The notes below the pieces were generated by a model. It saw nothing but the letters and a program-made list of their open reading frames with translations, made no database searches and was not told the DNA's origin. Position numbers and translations under genes: made by a program. A DNA stretch of 64,000 bases from Heritiera littoralis (taxonomy: Eukaryota > Streptophyta > Magnoliopsida > Malvales > Malvaceae), in contig JAPDPK010000050.1 of the NCBI GenBank assembly GCA_031772115.1, positions 248,001-312,000 of the forward strand. The letters are read 5' to 3'. Every line of letters starts with the position of its first letter. Position 1 is the stretch's first letter. This document shows, piece after piece, positions 1-12,420 of the stretch.

Positions 1-757
1 AGAATTTTTTAATCAAAACTCTAGTATTTCTGAAATAGAAGTAGCGAGAAAGTGAAAATAAAAAAAATCCTTATTTAAATCAAAACTTCTAAAATATTAA
101 AAAATAAAAACCCAAAGAAATTTAGATGAAAACTTGAAAACTAAAACAAATAGAATAAAACTAAACTACTTTATATCCCTTAGTAGGATTGCATGCCTTT
201 TCATGGTGCTGAAACTGGCTATTTATAGAGGCAGTGGTGATGATGAATAGCTCAAAATCTTGGCTAATAAGACTTGATCTTTTTTTTCAAAGAATATTTA
301 TCTTTTATCAGCTCTCTTGTTTATCCCTATCCTTAGCAAAAAGTTCATCTTGATAATTTATATTCATTAAAGATAATTACAACAATTTATCTTTCTTGGC
401 ATCAAGTAGAGATATCCATGCATGAAGCTTCATCAACAAAATCTTGTGTTTGAATGGAATTTGGAACTAAAGTCCTTTGCATCTTTGACTTCTCTATAAA
501 TTGGAGTTCCTATATCACTGAGAGAAATTTAATAGATAAATAAAGGATTTTAATCTAATAATAATTATAATAATTTAGAAATAAAATTTATCATTTAATT
601 TATAATAATTCTATAAATTATAGAATTATAACCGAACAAGCATGGACTAGGATAATACATCTATATAAAAGCTTATTAGTAAGCGAAATTTGTTTAGCAG
701 ATGAATCAATATCATTTACAGATCTGAAAATTAAGTCTGCCAATCGTCTCTTTAGCC
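1..757. other. intergenic, 5' flank of RING gene
   Basis: AT-rich DNA with no reading frame I can support. On the minus strand a good TATA-like string (CTATAAATAG) lies at about 222-231, but no convincing coding sequence follows it toward position 1. A second plus-strand CTATAAATT lies near 494. Both may be chance in such AT-rich DNA. Confidence 0.4.
662..669 (+). promoter_or_regulatory. TATA box candidate of RING-H2 gene
   Basis: TATATAAA lies 89 bp upstream of the RING-H2 start codon. A plant transcription start about 30 bp downstream would leave a 5' leader of roughly 60 nt. Position and sequence are seen; use as a promoter is inferred. Confidence 0.5.
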
Positions 758-1183
758 ATGATAAATTCGGATGAAATTATTGCACTTGCAGTCTATGGGC
801 CGACATGCGTATTAATTTTCATACTTCTCTTTCTGCGTTGCCTTAATAATTGTGTCAGACCTTCCCAAGATATCGAAACCGGGCAATCAAGCAATCCGGT
901 GGCTCATCAGGCCATGCAAAGGCAGCCATCGCAGAAGCAGCAGGCGGAAGCCTCAAGGCCAATCGTGGTTCTGTACAAGAACGAGCAAGAAACTGAATCG
1001 AATTGCACCGACTGTGCAATCTGCTTGGAGGAGTTCAAAGATGGAGATTGTTGTAGGATTCTTTCTAACTGCAAACATCTATATCATGAATTCTGCATAA
1101 ATCAATGGCTGGTGAAGGATAGGCATTGCCCACTTTGTCGTGGTTCTGTCTATTATGATTTGGTAATCACACTAATTAACTGA
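758..1183 (+). CDS. RING-H2 finger protein, ATL-like
   Basis: Single-exon gene for 141 residues, probably a membrane-anchored E3 ubiquitin ligase. A hydrophobic segment at about residues 8-27 is followed by a Gln/Ser-rich linker. The RING-H2 ligands are C86, C89, C105, H107, H110, C113, C124 and C127, giving the C-x2-C...C-x-H-x2-H-x2-C...C-x2-C pattern, with W117 (INQWL) and a Pro after the seventh ligand as in E2-binding RINGs. ATL proteins share this layout (N-terminal membrane segment, then RING-H2) and are commonly intronless. The typical ATL GLD motif before the RING is not evident, so this is ATL-like rather than a firm member. It is short for the family and ends only 14 residues after the last ligand. 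The substrate is unknown. Confidence 0.8.
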   Translation: MINSDEIIALAVYGPTCVLIFILLFLRCLNNCVRPSQDIETGQSSNPVAHQAMQRQPSQKQQAEASRPIVVLYKNEQETESNCTDCAICLEEFKDGDCCRILSNCKHLYHEFCINQWLVKDRHCPLCRGSVYYDLVITLIN

Positions 1184-3051
1184 TCAGATTGTCGACAATT
1201 AATTATTTCCTTAGCCTCATAATCTTGGCAAAAATGACGGTAGAATAGGAGAATATTAATTGTTTTTTTTTTCGTATATTAATTGAAAAATATTAATTGT
1301 TTTTTCCTATAATAAAAAACGATAACATGTCTTTTTTTAATTAGTTTGTGGGAAATTGAAAAAATATATATCTTTAATACATGTATTATTTATAGCATTG
1401 TAGTATAGTTAAAATTTGAAAATTACTGAGCATTATGAATCTCAAAAGTATTTTTATTGCTTCATACTTTTTGTACATAATAATAAATACATGTATTATT
1501 TACAGAGAAAAAGCCCATTTTCTTTCTTTATATAAAAGGGTTTTGCAATATAAACACGGCCACTATCCCACAGGTGGCATTTACATTGATAATTACATGC
1601 AAACCATGCAAATTACCGGGCGCTCTCCCTTCCCAGTTTTTTGTTTTTTTTCCTTATCAGCTCCACTTAAAAATTCTCTTTTCTTTTGTTTGTTTTTAGG
1701 GTTTATACAATGTATAGTTTTTATACGCCGTTAATGTATCAAAAGTTGATACATCATTAATTGGAAAATAAAAAAATATGCCAAGTCCTTAAAATTAAAT
1801 ATAAATAATTTTTTTAATTTGGTTATAAGAGCTTATTGATGAAGCGTTAATTTCTGATGCATTGACAATGTATTGAAATTCACTGTCAGTGTATTATATA
1901 TAAATCTTTGTTTTTAATGCCTATATGTTTTATGATATATACTATTATCTATGTACATTACTATTTACTAGTTGTTCCATGAGTAAGCTGTTGATTTTTC
2001 GATCTATTTGATTAATAAAAAAAAATCAAAATTTGAATGAATATATTTATCTCAAAAAAATTGAATATAATTCTATTAATTTAAAAATTTATATTAACTG
2101 GGCCAACTAAGCAGATTTCATAAATTAATTTTTAACGAAATTATATTAACTGAACCATATTAACTTAATTAAATCGATCTGGATCTACTTCTGCTCCTAA
2201 TTTATTCAACAATAAAATTGGAAAGTGTTAAAACTCAGAAAACATGCACAGGCCTTCTTCGCTTCTCAATTCTCATGGAGTTTCAATTTGAAAAGCCCAA
2301 GAAAAATATGCCTACCATAAAAAAAAAGCGGTCCAAAGTGAGCCAACCCGGCCCAAAGTTTTTGAAACCCAAACAGATGGCAGGTGGAAGTAGACCTGCT
2401 TAAAAAACTCAAATTATTCGTTCAAATTCGAAAATGCCTATGATGTTTTATTCGGATTAGATACAAATATTTGATATAATTATTAGATTTGAACAAAATT
2501 TTAAGTCGGTTTAAAAATCAATTTGGTCTGAGTTTGATTTTTCAAAGCTTGAGTTCAACTCGAATATGAATATTAATTAATTTTTTTATATATTTATTAA
2601 ATATAATATAATTATATATATATAATATTATTATTAATAAATATGATTATAAATATTTAATATATAAATTAATATATAAATTTTAATAAATTAAATTTTA
2701 AAGGGAGTAAAATAATAAAAACAAAATAAATAAATAAAATCCGGACCATGATCAACTTTAGACGGAATACAATCTACAGCGTAAAATCAACATGGAGAAA
2801 AAGCTTATATACAGTTAAAAGATTCTTTCTTCACAGAGGGCACTGATGTTTGCTCTCTAAGATTTGAAAATTCCATATTTCCTTACTTTTCTTCGAATCT
2901 CTCCAATCTCCACCTCCACCGCCTCCACCGCCGCATCCGCCGCCCACTACCGCCACGAATTCCTGATTTGTAATGTGTTGTGTATAAATTGATACCTGCT
3001 TCGATTTGTGAATAATTAAGCTAGGCCTTTTGAATTATTGTAAGATAAAAA
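1184..3051. other. intergenic plus SnRK2 leader region
   Basis: AT-rich with no supported gene. From about 2390 to 2600 the sequence has the repeated 'ctcgaa/ttcgaa' flavour of decayed non-autonomous hAT-like repeats common in plants, but no clear inverted ends were found. From about 2830 to 3051, pyrimidine-rich and CCxCCG-rich sequence (2905-2955) looks like the 5' leader of the downstream kinase gene, perhaps with a leader intron. Confidence 0.4.
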
Positions 3052-5927
3052 ATGGAGAAGTACGAGCCGGTGAAAGACATAGGATGTGGGAACTTTGGGA
3101 TAGCGAGGCTGATGCGTAACAAAGAAACCAAAGAACTAGTCGCCATGAAGCATATCGACCGCGGCCATAAAGTTTCCTTTTCTCTCTCTTTTCTCTTCAT
3201 ATGATTATATTTTTTTTAATATTTGTATTTGTATTACATGTATGTATCAATCATGCATGCATGTTTGATGTGTAGGTAGGATTGTTTGCATGCTATTATT
3301 TTTTCAGACGAAAATTAGTAAAATCGTTGTCGGTAGCTTCTTAAAGATTAAATTTGCAGCTGAGTGAAATGTTTTCTTGTTTATTATTAAAGAAGATTGG
3401 AAATCTGATACATTTTAACTTTACGACAGATTGATGAGAACGTGGCTAGAGAGATAATAAATCATAGATCATTACGTCATCCGAACATAATTCGGTTCAA
3501 AGAGGTATTGAAATCTTATCCTCTTACATTTTTTTTTGTTTCGTTTATGTTAATGCACTTAAATTTGTTACTAAAATGTTTTTTAATTTCCAGGTGGTAT
3601 TGACACCTACACATCTTGCAATTGTGATGGAGTATGCAGCTGGTGGTGAACTCTTTGAGCGAATTTGCAACGCTGGAAGATTCAGTGAAGATGAGGTTAG
3701 CTTAGATTTCTAAACTTTTGGTTTCTAATAGATGGCCTTATGCTGGAAAAAATGGGAATTGCTGATGTTTACTTTACTTTGAATTGCTTATCTAGTAGCT
3801 AGCCTTCATTCTGTTCCCTTTCCCGACTCAATTGATATAGAAACTAGTGTGAGATGAAATACCTCATCTTATTGATTGAATAATCCTGCATTACTTTTCT
3901 AAGTCAGAGATGGGCTGGTTGGTGTTATTGAACTTTCTACCAGTGATGTTCTTTCTAATACATGTTCATGTTTTCAGGCCAGATATTTTTTCCAGCAGCT
4001 GATATCAGGAGTAAGCTTCTGTCACTTCATGGTAAAAAAGATTTAACATGTCCATCTAAACAAGTTATAATTGTCCTGTTTTTGCAAGCTTCTCATATTT
4101 TACCACATTTGGTATTCAGCAAATATGCCATCGAGATTTGAAGTTAGAGAATACCCTGTTGGATGGGAGCCCTGCTCCTCGTCTGAAAATCTGTGATTTT
4201 GGTTTTTCAAAGGTATTACTGAAAATAGGGTCATTACCGAAAGCATAACCAAATGCATGTGGAAATTGTTGTTGTTTAAGATGCTTCCTTCCTCCCCCTT
4301 TGTAGTCATCTCTGCTGCATTCAAGACCCAAGTCAACTGTTGGAACTCCAGCATATATTGCACCAGAAGTTCTTTCTCGGAGAGAATATGATGGCAAGGT
4401 AATTTAATCTTTGTCTACTTTGTTCAAATATTGTTGATAGTTGCTTCTTTATAAGAATAGATTATTTTAGTTATGGTTATGTACTTATTCTAATTGGTCC
4501 TCTGCTAGAGTAGTTGATGCCTTTACATGCTGTTCTAAAGATCAGCTTATGTTGCTTGGTTATACATTAAGATTTGTTGAGGGTGATTATATACTTGGTA
4601 AAGGATTAATCACTACAATATTTAACAATAAGTTGGAAATCTTCGGATAGTTCATTATTACAGAAAGTGCCTCCATGTCCATGTAATGAAGTTCTTATTT
4701 TACTGACCATGAAAGCAGTACCATGTGGGATATTTGGCAAAGAGAAACTGTGGTCTGATTTCTATTAGGTCTTTCCAAAGCAGTGTAGAAGGTTTTCCAT
4801 TTGCTGGTTCTGATTAATTTTTAGGATTGTTTTTCATTTTCAGATGGCAGATGTATGGTCATGTGGAGTGACACTTTATGTTATGTTGGTTGGTGCATAC
4901 CCTTTCGATGACCAAGAGGATCCTAAGAATTTTAGGAAAACTATTCATGTAAGTTACCTCCTTCTACCCATCCCTCTTTTGACTATCCTTAATCATTTAA
5001 TTTCTTTATGATTTCCTATTTTTTTTATCTGCTGCAGAGAATAATGTCCGTTCAATACAAAATCCCTGACTATGTTCACATATCTCAAGATTGCAGACAC
5101 CTCCTCTCTCGCATATTTGTTGCTAGCCCCTCCGGGGTATGTACCCCTGTTACTAAACTTGTTCAAGAATTACTGTAAACTAATATAAACAACATTTTAC
5201 TTCATTTGGAAAAATGCTTTTTCTCTCAAAATTTCTGTTTGTAAATTGGTAGTTGTTGGCATGGTGGGAGTCTTATATGTGTCTTTTCCCCTTGATTTTA
5301 TCATGTGCTAAAGCACGAGGCTAATCTTAACTGTCTGCTACTTGCACATTGAAATATAGTTTTGGAGGCACAAATGGTCATAACCCATAAATATTGCTTG
5401 TTCATAGCTGAATAAGGATAAGTTTAACAGATGGAGGTTCTTATTTTTCTGCCTACGGAGGGAATTGTAAAACAATAAAGCCGTCTGATTTTTAAATTGC
5501 CATTCTTGGAGTGGCTGTCTGTAATTATCTTTCAATTCCATCTTACACCCTTGATAAGCCCTGCTTTTCTCTTCCTTTCCTTCGGCACTCACTGTTTTAA
5601 CTTGTGCTTTTACAGAGGATTACCATCAAAGATATCAAGAGCCACCCATGGTTTTTGAAGAACTTGCCTAGGGAACTAACAGAGGCAGCTCAAGCTGCCT
5701 ACTACAGGAAGGAAAACCCAACTTTCTCCCTTCAAAGTGTTGATGAAATCATGAAAATAGTTGAAGAGGCTAAAGTTTCTCCTCTAGTATCGCAGTCTAT
5801 CGGAGGCCTTGACTGCGGTGGAGAAGAAGATGGAGATGCAAGGGAAGAAGATGCCGAGCAAGAAGAAGATGAGTACGAGAAAACAGTAAAGGAGGCACAT
5901 GCCAGTGGAGAAATTCAAGTCTCCTGA
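3052..5927 (+). CDS. SnRK2: SnRK2-type Ser/Thr kinase, subclass 1
   Basis: Exons 3052-3171, 3430-3504, 3594-3695, 3978-4031, 4120-4212, 4306-4398, 4844-4948, 5038-5136 and 5616-5927, all GT-AG, give 350 residues. The kinase domain starts at residue 4: glycine loop GCGNFG at 11-16, ATP-binding K33, catalytic HRD at 121-123, DFG at 143-145, and the SnRK2 activation loop SKSSLLHSRPKSTVGTP at about 147-163. The C-terminal tail contains the SnRK2 box (about 290-310) and then a Glu-rich acidic patch ending in KTVKEAHASGE. That Glu-rich tail and overall similarity place it with Arabidopsis SnRK2.4/SnRK2.10, the ABA-independent subclass activated by osmotic and salt stress. Such kinases act in cytosol and nucleus on stress-signalling and mRNA-decay targets. 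Nine coding exons is typical of plant SnRK2 genes. No catalytic residue is missing. Confidence 0.95.
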
Positions 5928-7358
5928 AAGTCCCATATGCTTTCCAAACGGTGAGTTTTTGCCTTAGTCCTCGTGTTTATATGATGTCGATTTCGACCTA
6001 GGAGAATAATCAATCTGTAAATTAGTGTCTTGAGTAAGAGGTTTGTGCGGTCTTAGTATGATTGTTTAGGATGCCTCGCTAGTTGCTATGGGTATTGGAA
6101 GTCGGAGCTGCCGGGATTTGAAGCTACCCGATTGGTAAATTCCCCGTATAGATATTAGCATATGAATTATGGGTTGTTAATTGTGTGTAGCCTTTTAGAG
6201 CATAATGGAAGAGATGCGAGTCTTGTAAGTTGATTTCTTTTATCAATCCATCATAACGTGATATGCCGCGACAAAACTTGATGATGTGTTGAGATGCGTT
6301 AGTGCATAATTCAAATTCAACTCGAATTGTTTAGATTCTTTTTAAAATTTTGAAGTTTGATTTTTTTTTGTTACAAAAAAATATTAAATAATTAGGATAA
6401 GAGATGAGATTGTTTAGATTCGAATCTAGGCTTTACAATATATCATAACTTATCTTTAATCATTCAATTTGATTCAATTTATTTTAGTTTTTAAAATTTA
6501 AGTTTAATTCGATAAAATATTTAAGATGTTTCAGCTTTGCTCAATGAATTCAAATTCAATTCAATAACTTTATTACTTTTTAATAATATATTATAAAAAT
6601 AAAATGATAAATTAATAATAAAATATAAAAAATATATATTAAAAAAATTCAATTAGAGTTGTAAGTTATTTGAATTGTGTATTAAAATATTAAAATTTGC
6701 TTTTACTTTTTATTAGTAGTTTGAGGTTTTTTTTGGTGCTGAGTAATTTAAGTTTTGTTCGTAAATAAATGAGATTGGAGTAATTATGAAATTGAATTCA
6801 AATAACTCATGATAAAATAAGTTGACTCATTTACAGCTTTATTTTCAAACCTTATTTAGAAGCAATAAATATGATTAAGGGCTAGATTCGCATTCCTGAT
6901 CCATTGTCTCTAAAGCAAATACTTTGACCAGGTGAAGTGAACATGACATCCAAGTTGTGTTTCTCGCATGTGCTGCCATGACTCTGGAGGTTCATGTCCT
7001 TGTCCTTTCAACGATTAATTGCAGGCTGAACTAATAGTAAATGCTAGCTGACAAAATCTGAGAAAACAATAAACAAACCAGCTGAATCCAATACAGGATC
7101 TTTTCCAAATTACAGCATCATTTCTTCTGCTGCATGTAGCCATGAACACACATTACTTAGTTCGTCTATCTCACGTTCGGCAAGTTATCTTACCAGAAAT
7201 AAAAAACACAATTTAGTGTACAAAGTTTTTACATCGTGAGATCTAAAAATATCATGTGTACAGTCTTCTTTTTTATTAACAATAGATTGTTTTCGTTTAA
7301 ACTTACGATTTTCATATTACAAAAAAATAACTTTTATTATTACTTCAAGATTCCTCTC
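5928..7358. other. intergenic between SnRK2 and TH1 (tail to tail)
   Basis: The first about 300 bp is probably the SnRK2 3' UTR and the last about 200 bp the TH1 3' UTR. Between them, 6290-6850 is AT-rich with repeated 'ttcaactcgaatt' and 'ttgaattcaaat' motifs, resembling the decayed repeat type also seen at 24490-24890. No gene is seen. Confidence 0.4.
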
Positions 7359-10300
7359 TTATCTATCAAAACTAGATCGCAAATTTGTCGGTGTACCACC
7401 GATGTAGACTTCCGATAACAGTGAGTGCAACTTCCTTGTCTCAGTCTGAACACATTCCCGATCAAAAAGAGCCGACACAACAGCAACACCTTTCAGATTT
7501 GGTGCACCAATTTCCATCACAGCACGTGCATTTGACACACCAATTCCACCAATGGCCACCACTGGTAACTTAGAAGCCATGCAGACAGTTTTAAGCCCGT
7601 CCAAACCAATGGTGTTGTTGGTTTCCTTGGTGTTGGTTGGATATACACCACCACACCCAATGTAATCGGCACCGTCAACCCATGCTTGGTGGGCTTGCTC
7701 CAGCGTCTTGCAAGAGACGCCGATAATCTTTTCTGGACCAAGAAGGGCGCGAGCAACACGAGCAGGCATGTCAGACTGGCCAACGTGCACTCCATCAGCA
7801 TCACAAGCAAGGGCAACATCAATACGGTCATTGATTAGCAGAGGAACTCCATGCAAATGGCAAATTTTAAGACATGCTTTGGCAGATTCCAGAAAGTCCT
7901 TTGTTCCAGCATCCTTTTCTCTGCAAAAGCAAGTGAAGATGTTTTCATTACGAACAAATATATTCGCAAACAGTTTAGTAGAAGCAGTTGGTATAATGTT
8001 CGGGTAAAGCTAAAAGAAGAATCATAAACAGTGTAACCATACAACAGAAAACTACCTTAATTGAAGAATAGTAGCACCTCCTTCTATGGCAGCCTTAACG
8101 GCATCTGCAATAGACCGGCCCCACTTTTTGTTCATCCCTGAATTCGTAACAGCATATAGAAACAAGTCATTTGGATTAAATGGCTGCAGCCTATGACAAT
8201 CTTGAGAATGACTCTTAAGCCTCAATAGATGATCCAAGGGGCCTTGAGGCCCCTTTCCGATAACAATCTCTTTACTGTAATCTAAGGCCGTTTCCACAAA
8301 GCGTTTTGCTACCTGCCAAAAGATAGGTGAATAAGAATGAGGGAGAGAATGAGAGAGATCTGGAAAATAATAAGACCCATATCCCCACAAACAAAGGAAA
8401 ATGTGCCACAACATAGAAGTAGTTACCTTAACAGCTGAGAGCATTGGATAGCCTTTTGCTAATTCTGCTGCTACACATGATGCCAAAGTGCAACCAGTAC
8501 CATGAGTGTTACGAGTTTTTATACGGGGTGAACGCAGCTCATAGAAGTTATGACCTATGAAAGTCATTTAAAAGTTTAGTTTGCTATCAAAAGCATTTAG
8601 GTGCATTCACCAAAAAAATAAGAAAAGAGAGACCATGGCTCAAATGGTTGTCTCCACCTCTAAGGTGTTGGAATCCTGCAGGTTTGAGATTCGAACCTCA
8701 TCACCTGCATTCCCCCTTCCCCCAAGCTAGAGACCTCCATTATACCAAAAAATTCTTCTGCAGGTATATCAAACCATTATTCTATATATGGTTGAAAGAC
8801 AAATTTTATAAGACAATTGTTAAACCAACATTGTTATACGGTAATGAATGTTGGGCAACTAAGAGGCTACATAGATAAAAGATGAATGTAATAAAAATGC
8901 GAATGTTGCAGTGGGTATGTGGATATACAAGAAAGGATAAAATGAGAAATGAAAATATTCGTAAGATGGTTGGAATGATATCTATCGAAGACAAGATGTG
9001 TGAAAATCGTTTACGTTGGTTTGGACACGTAAGACATAGACTTGTAGATGCTCCAGTTAGGAGAATAGAGGCTATGAATGTTGAGAGAAGGGTTAAGACT
9101 AGAGAAAGACCGAAAAAGACCGAAAAAGACTTGGAAGGAAGTAGTTTGGAAAGATATGGAGGTTTTAGAGTTAGATGAGCAAATGACCTTGGATAGGAAT
9201 ATATGGAGGAGGAGAATACATATGGACGATCTAATGTGAATTCAGATATTGATTCATATAGCCTACCCCAATCTCTTGGGATAAAGGCTCTGATGATGAT
9301 GATGATGATGATATCAAAGCAAGGGAATAGAAACAGTTAGCTTGAGAACCATCAAATGTAGGCTTACCATCATATAGAATATCAACAGCATCCAATGAGC
9401 CAGAGAGGTCACCACCCTTGACAAGTACATTCCTGAAAAACAATAATCAGAACACAAAGTATCTGCTTGCCCGACGGCTTTGGAATAAAGCTATATCCTA
9501 CCCAACATGAAGTTCACGGGTTGAATGCAAGATCTTCATTAAATTAATAAGAAATAAAACATTGAGAAGTACTCTTCTTAGAAAATCACAAGTTCCATGC
9601 CTTGATGTTCAGAGCTTATGCCTCAGCTAAGAGGGAATAAAATACCTTTCCTAGGTCTTTCTACTTTAAAAAGCTAGAACATATTGCAGCTATTCATCGA
9701 ACACTTGTAATGCAACAGAATCTACTAGGCAGAAACAACAGGACTCCAAAGACAAGTAAGCCTATTACATGAGTTTGAGAAAGGATACTCATGGCTGCAA
9801 ATAGATAATAGAATTTATAAATTATAGATCAGAAGAGAGAAAGAAAAACCAAAAGAAATCTTTTTTACTAACTTTGGGCCCATATTATGCAACAATCTTG
9901 CAGCAGAGCGCATGTCATCCAATGTTTCCACTTGTATGCCATCAAGTAAAGCAGATGCCTCTTTTAAATTTGGGGTTATTATGTCAGCCATTGGAAGGAG
10001 CTCCTCTCTGAAAGCATGAAACAGTTGATATTAGCAACCCCAAATGCAAAATGAAGTTGCGGGGCAGCTGGAGAAGGAATTTACATAAAAATGACGGTAG
10101 TGAAAAACCATGAAGGTGGGTCATTTATACATTGAATGCTCATTAGCTTTTAGCTATAACATACCGAAACACAGAGAGAATGGAAGGACCAGCCAGCACA
10201 TCCCCACTTGTAGATACCATGACAGGATCAACCACCAAAGCTGCCTTCAATTACCAGATAAAGTCAACTAAAATCCACTGAAATTGCAATTTAAAATTAA

Positions 10301-11123
10301 ACTTCCAATCTTTAATTCTGGTGCATACCTTGAACAGGAAACTCCCTAAGAGTCTTACAAAGAATCTTGACTATGTTGACAGAAGGTAGCATGCCTGTTT
10401 TCACCTAATAACATTTGATGACAAGCTTAAATTTAATACGTTTGAAGTATACGTTTGAAGTTATACTTAACACTTAGAAGACCATAACAATGGCTATGAA
10501 TTGGTCATGAGTCATTACTAATTACTCAAAGATTATGACAATGACTAACTCTCACCACATCGACTTGCATATCAGAGACCACAGACTTTAACTGCTCTGC
10601 AACGAAATCCTCTGGTACAATGCTTACACCCTGAGAATCAACCAGAGAGAACTAATTAACCTTTGGGAGAAAAATGAAAAAGATCATCAGCCAGAATCAT
10701 AAATTCAACCATAACAGCTAACTGCAATATGAAACATTATTTCAGTAAAATAAACTTGAGCATACAAATGAAGCTTTATGTAATCATTTTCGTCCTCTTT
10801 TACAGATTTTAAATGATAAATTCTTCAAGCCGATGAAGCTAAATGGTTAAAAGCTCACCAAATAGAGAAAAACCCAAGAATCAAATATCCAGTTTGTTCC
10901 GAAGTATTGAAAAGGCGAAAGAATAAACAACCTGAACTCCAACCGTGTTTTGTGCAGTTATAGCAGTTATTACAGTAGAACAGTAAACTCGACGTGCAGC
11001 ACAAGCCTTAAGATCAGCTTGAATTCCAGCCCCGGCTCCCGAATCAGAACCAGCAACAGTCAAAACATGTGGGATTTTCATCTTCGAATCATCACTCGAT
11101 GTTGAACCACCGTTTTCCTGCAT
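7359..11123 (-). CDS. TH1: bifunctional HMP-P kinase / thiamine-phosphate synthase
   Basis: Exons in coding order: 11123-10932, 10630-10556, 10404-10329, 10240-10165, 10007-9873, 9432-9368, 8554-8427, 8312-8056, 7920-7359. They join in phase to 521 residues, about the length of Arabidopsis TH1. The N-terminal half (about 15-285) is ThiD-like: TVAGSDSGAGAGIQADLKA, VVDPVMVSTSG, ITPN and the NTHGTGCTLAS anion-hole loop; it phosphorylates hydroxymethylpyrimidine phosphate. The C-terminal half (about 295-510) is ThiE-like: LFLYAVT, GGATILQLR, LLINDR, DGVHVGQSDMP, IGVSCKT and VVAIGGIG; it joins the pyrimidine to the thiazole phosphate to make thiamine phosphate, in plastids in plants. The start used is the first in-frame ATG after a stop; only about 15 residues precede the ThiD core, so a transit peptide is not obvious and an extra 5' exon is possible. 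Intron 6 carries a LINE fragment. Confidence 0.93.
8631..8765 (+). repeat. tRNA-related SINE-like fragment in TH1 intron 6
   Basis: TGGCTCAAATGG near 8636 matches a pol III A box, and about 40 bp later GATTCGAACCT resembles a B box (8 of 11 positions of GGTTCGANTCC). Pyrimidine-rich sequence follows. No clear target duplication was found. It sits directly 5' of the LINE and predates it, because the LINE's target duplication lies just downstream. The SINE assignment is tentative. Confidence 0.35.
8774..9310 (+). mobile_element. 5'-truncated RTE-type LINE in TH1 intron 6
   Basis: Flanked by an 8-bp direct repeat ATATCAAA (8766-8773 and 9311-9318), read as the target-site duplication. The plus strand, opposite to TH1, encodes the tail of a non-LTR reverse transcriptase ORF. 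It has KPTLLYGNECWATK, then MRMLQWVCGYTRKD and ENRLRWFGHVRH, strings typical of plant RTE-like LINEs, in one frame broken by a stop at 8876-8878. The 3' end has the family's conserved 'TTGGGATAAAGGCT' followed by a (GAT)n microsatellite tail (9290-9310) in place of poly(A). The fragment is an immobile, 5'-truncated copy inside an intron, in antisense to the host gene. Confidence 0.85.
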
Positions 11124-12420
11124 TTCTGCCAAGCCTTGCAGCCAAATAGAACTCCCGGTTCTACAACGAATATTCGACTGATGCAAATGTAAACGTCAGA
11201 CCTAGCCAAGAGAACTTCTAGTTCTTATTAATTTTTATAATAATTAAATGAATACGTGATGATATTTTAATTTTAATTTCGCTTAAAAAATTAAAAAATT
11301 AATCGCTGTATAAAAGTAAATTAAAATGATAATTAAAAAAATACAAATAATAAATTTTCATTTGAAGATTATACATCTAATTTATCAATTTTCTTCTTTC
11401 TTACAAGATTTACCCATTATAATTATTTATGGGAAATTACAAAATTGAGAAATTAATTCATGTTAAAAAATCATTAGGTGATTTGGTGAAAACAATATTT
11501 TCGTTTATAAATAAGTAATATATTTTTTACACCAAAAAAATATATATATATATATTTTAAATGTTATTACCTTGAAATAATGAGTTTTCACGTGATGAAA
11601 CTAAACCAAGCATTCCTTAAAATTTAAAGTAAAAGATTAATTAAAAGTTGTTTATTTTAAGTTTCTCCTAATATAGTAATATTTACATTTTCTTATTTTT
11701 AATTAATTTTATTAGCATATATTTCATTTTTGCATTAGATGAGTGGGCTTTTTTATGAGGGACTCTAAATATATTAGAACTGCTTTTTTTTATATTAAAC
11801 GGTGCTGGCTGAGAAAGTTTTGGATACATTTAGATTTTTTTTTCTTAATAATAGGTTTTACACATTCCTTTTCCAAATTAATTCACAAAGAGTATATACA
11901 TGAACAACCAAGATATTCCAAAAAAAATTGCGGTAGTTAAAGACTCGTTTCTTTGCGAAATAAAAAAAATTAAAAATAATAATTTTGATGGTTCAATCTA
12001 AAAACAATACAAAAAGATATCTCAAAAATAACACAATCTAAAATTTAATAAAAATCATATATAAAATTAATAAAAAATTTTAAAAATTATTTAACGAATT
12101 AATATAAATTTTAACATAACACAAACTCAAAATATGTAGACAAATGGTCACTTTTTTTTTCAAATATATTTACTACACATTATTAACATTATTATTCATC
12201 TTGCATTCGGCTTTTCCCGGTGAAAAGAAAGAAAAGCCAAATCGTTACAGAAATAAATCATTTTTCATCAACCTGAACACTATTTACAACATATACGGCG
12301 AGTTCCATCTACAATGAGTCTTGTCCACTTGAGTTAAATGCAAGCTTTTTTCTACACACATTATTTATAGGGTGTTGTTTTATTTCCTTCAAATTCTTTT
12401 TCACAAATCCACAACTTCAA
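11124..12420. other. intergenic between TH1 and TCP11-like gene
   Basis: Very AT-rich, with runs of A and T and a short (AT)n at about 11540-11556. It must hold the TH1 promoter and 5' UTR (just above 11123) and the 3' UTR of the T-complex 11 gene (below 12421). No other gene is seen. Confidence 0.4.

Noticed and set aside
6290..6850. Possible MITE with 'ttcaactcgaatt' words, also at 2390-2600 and 24490-24890
   Set aside because: The composition fits decayed hAT-like repeats but I could not find matching inverted ends or duplications, so they are only mentioned in the intergenic notes.
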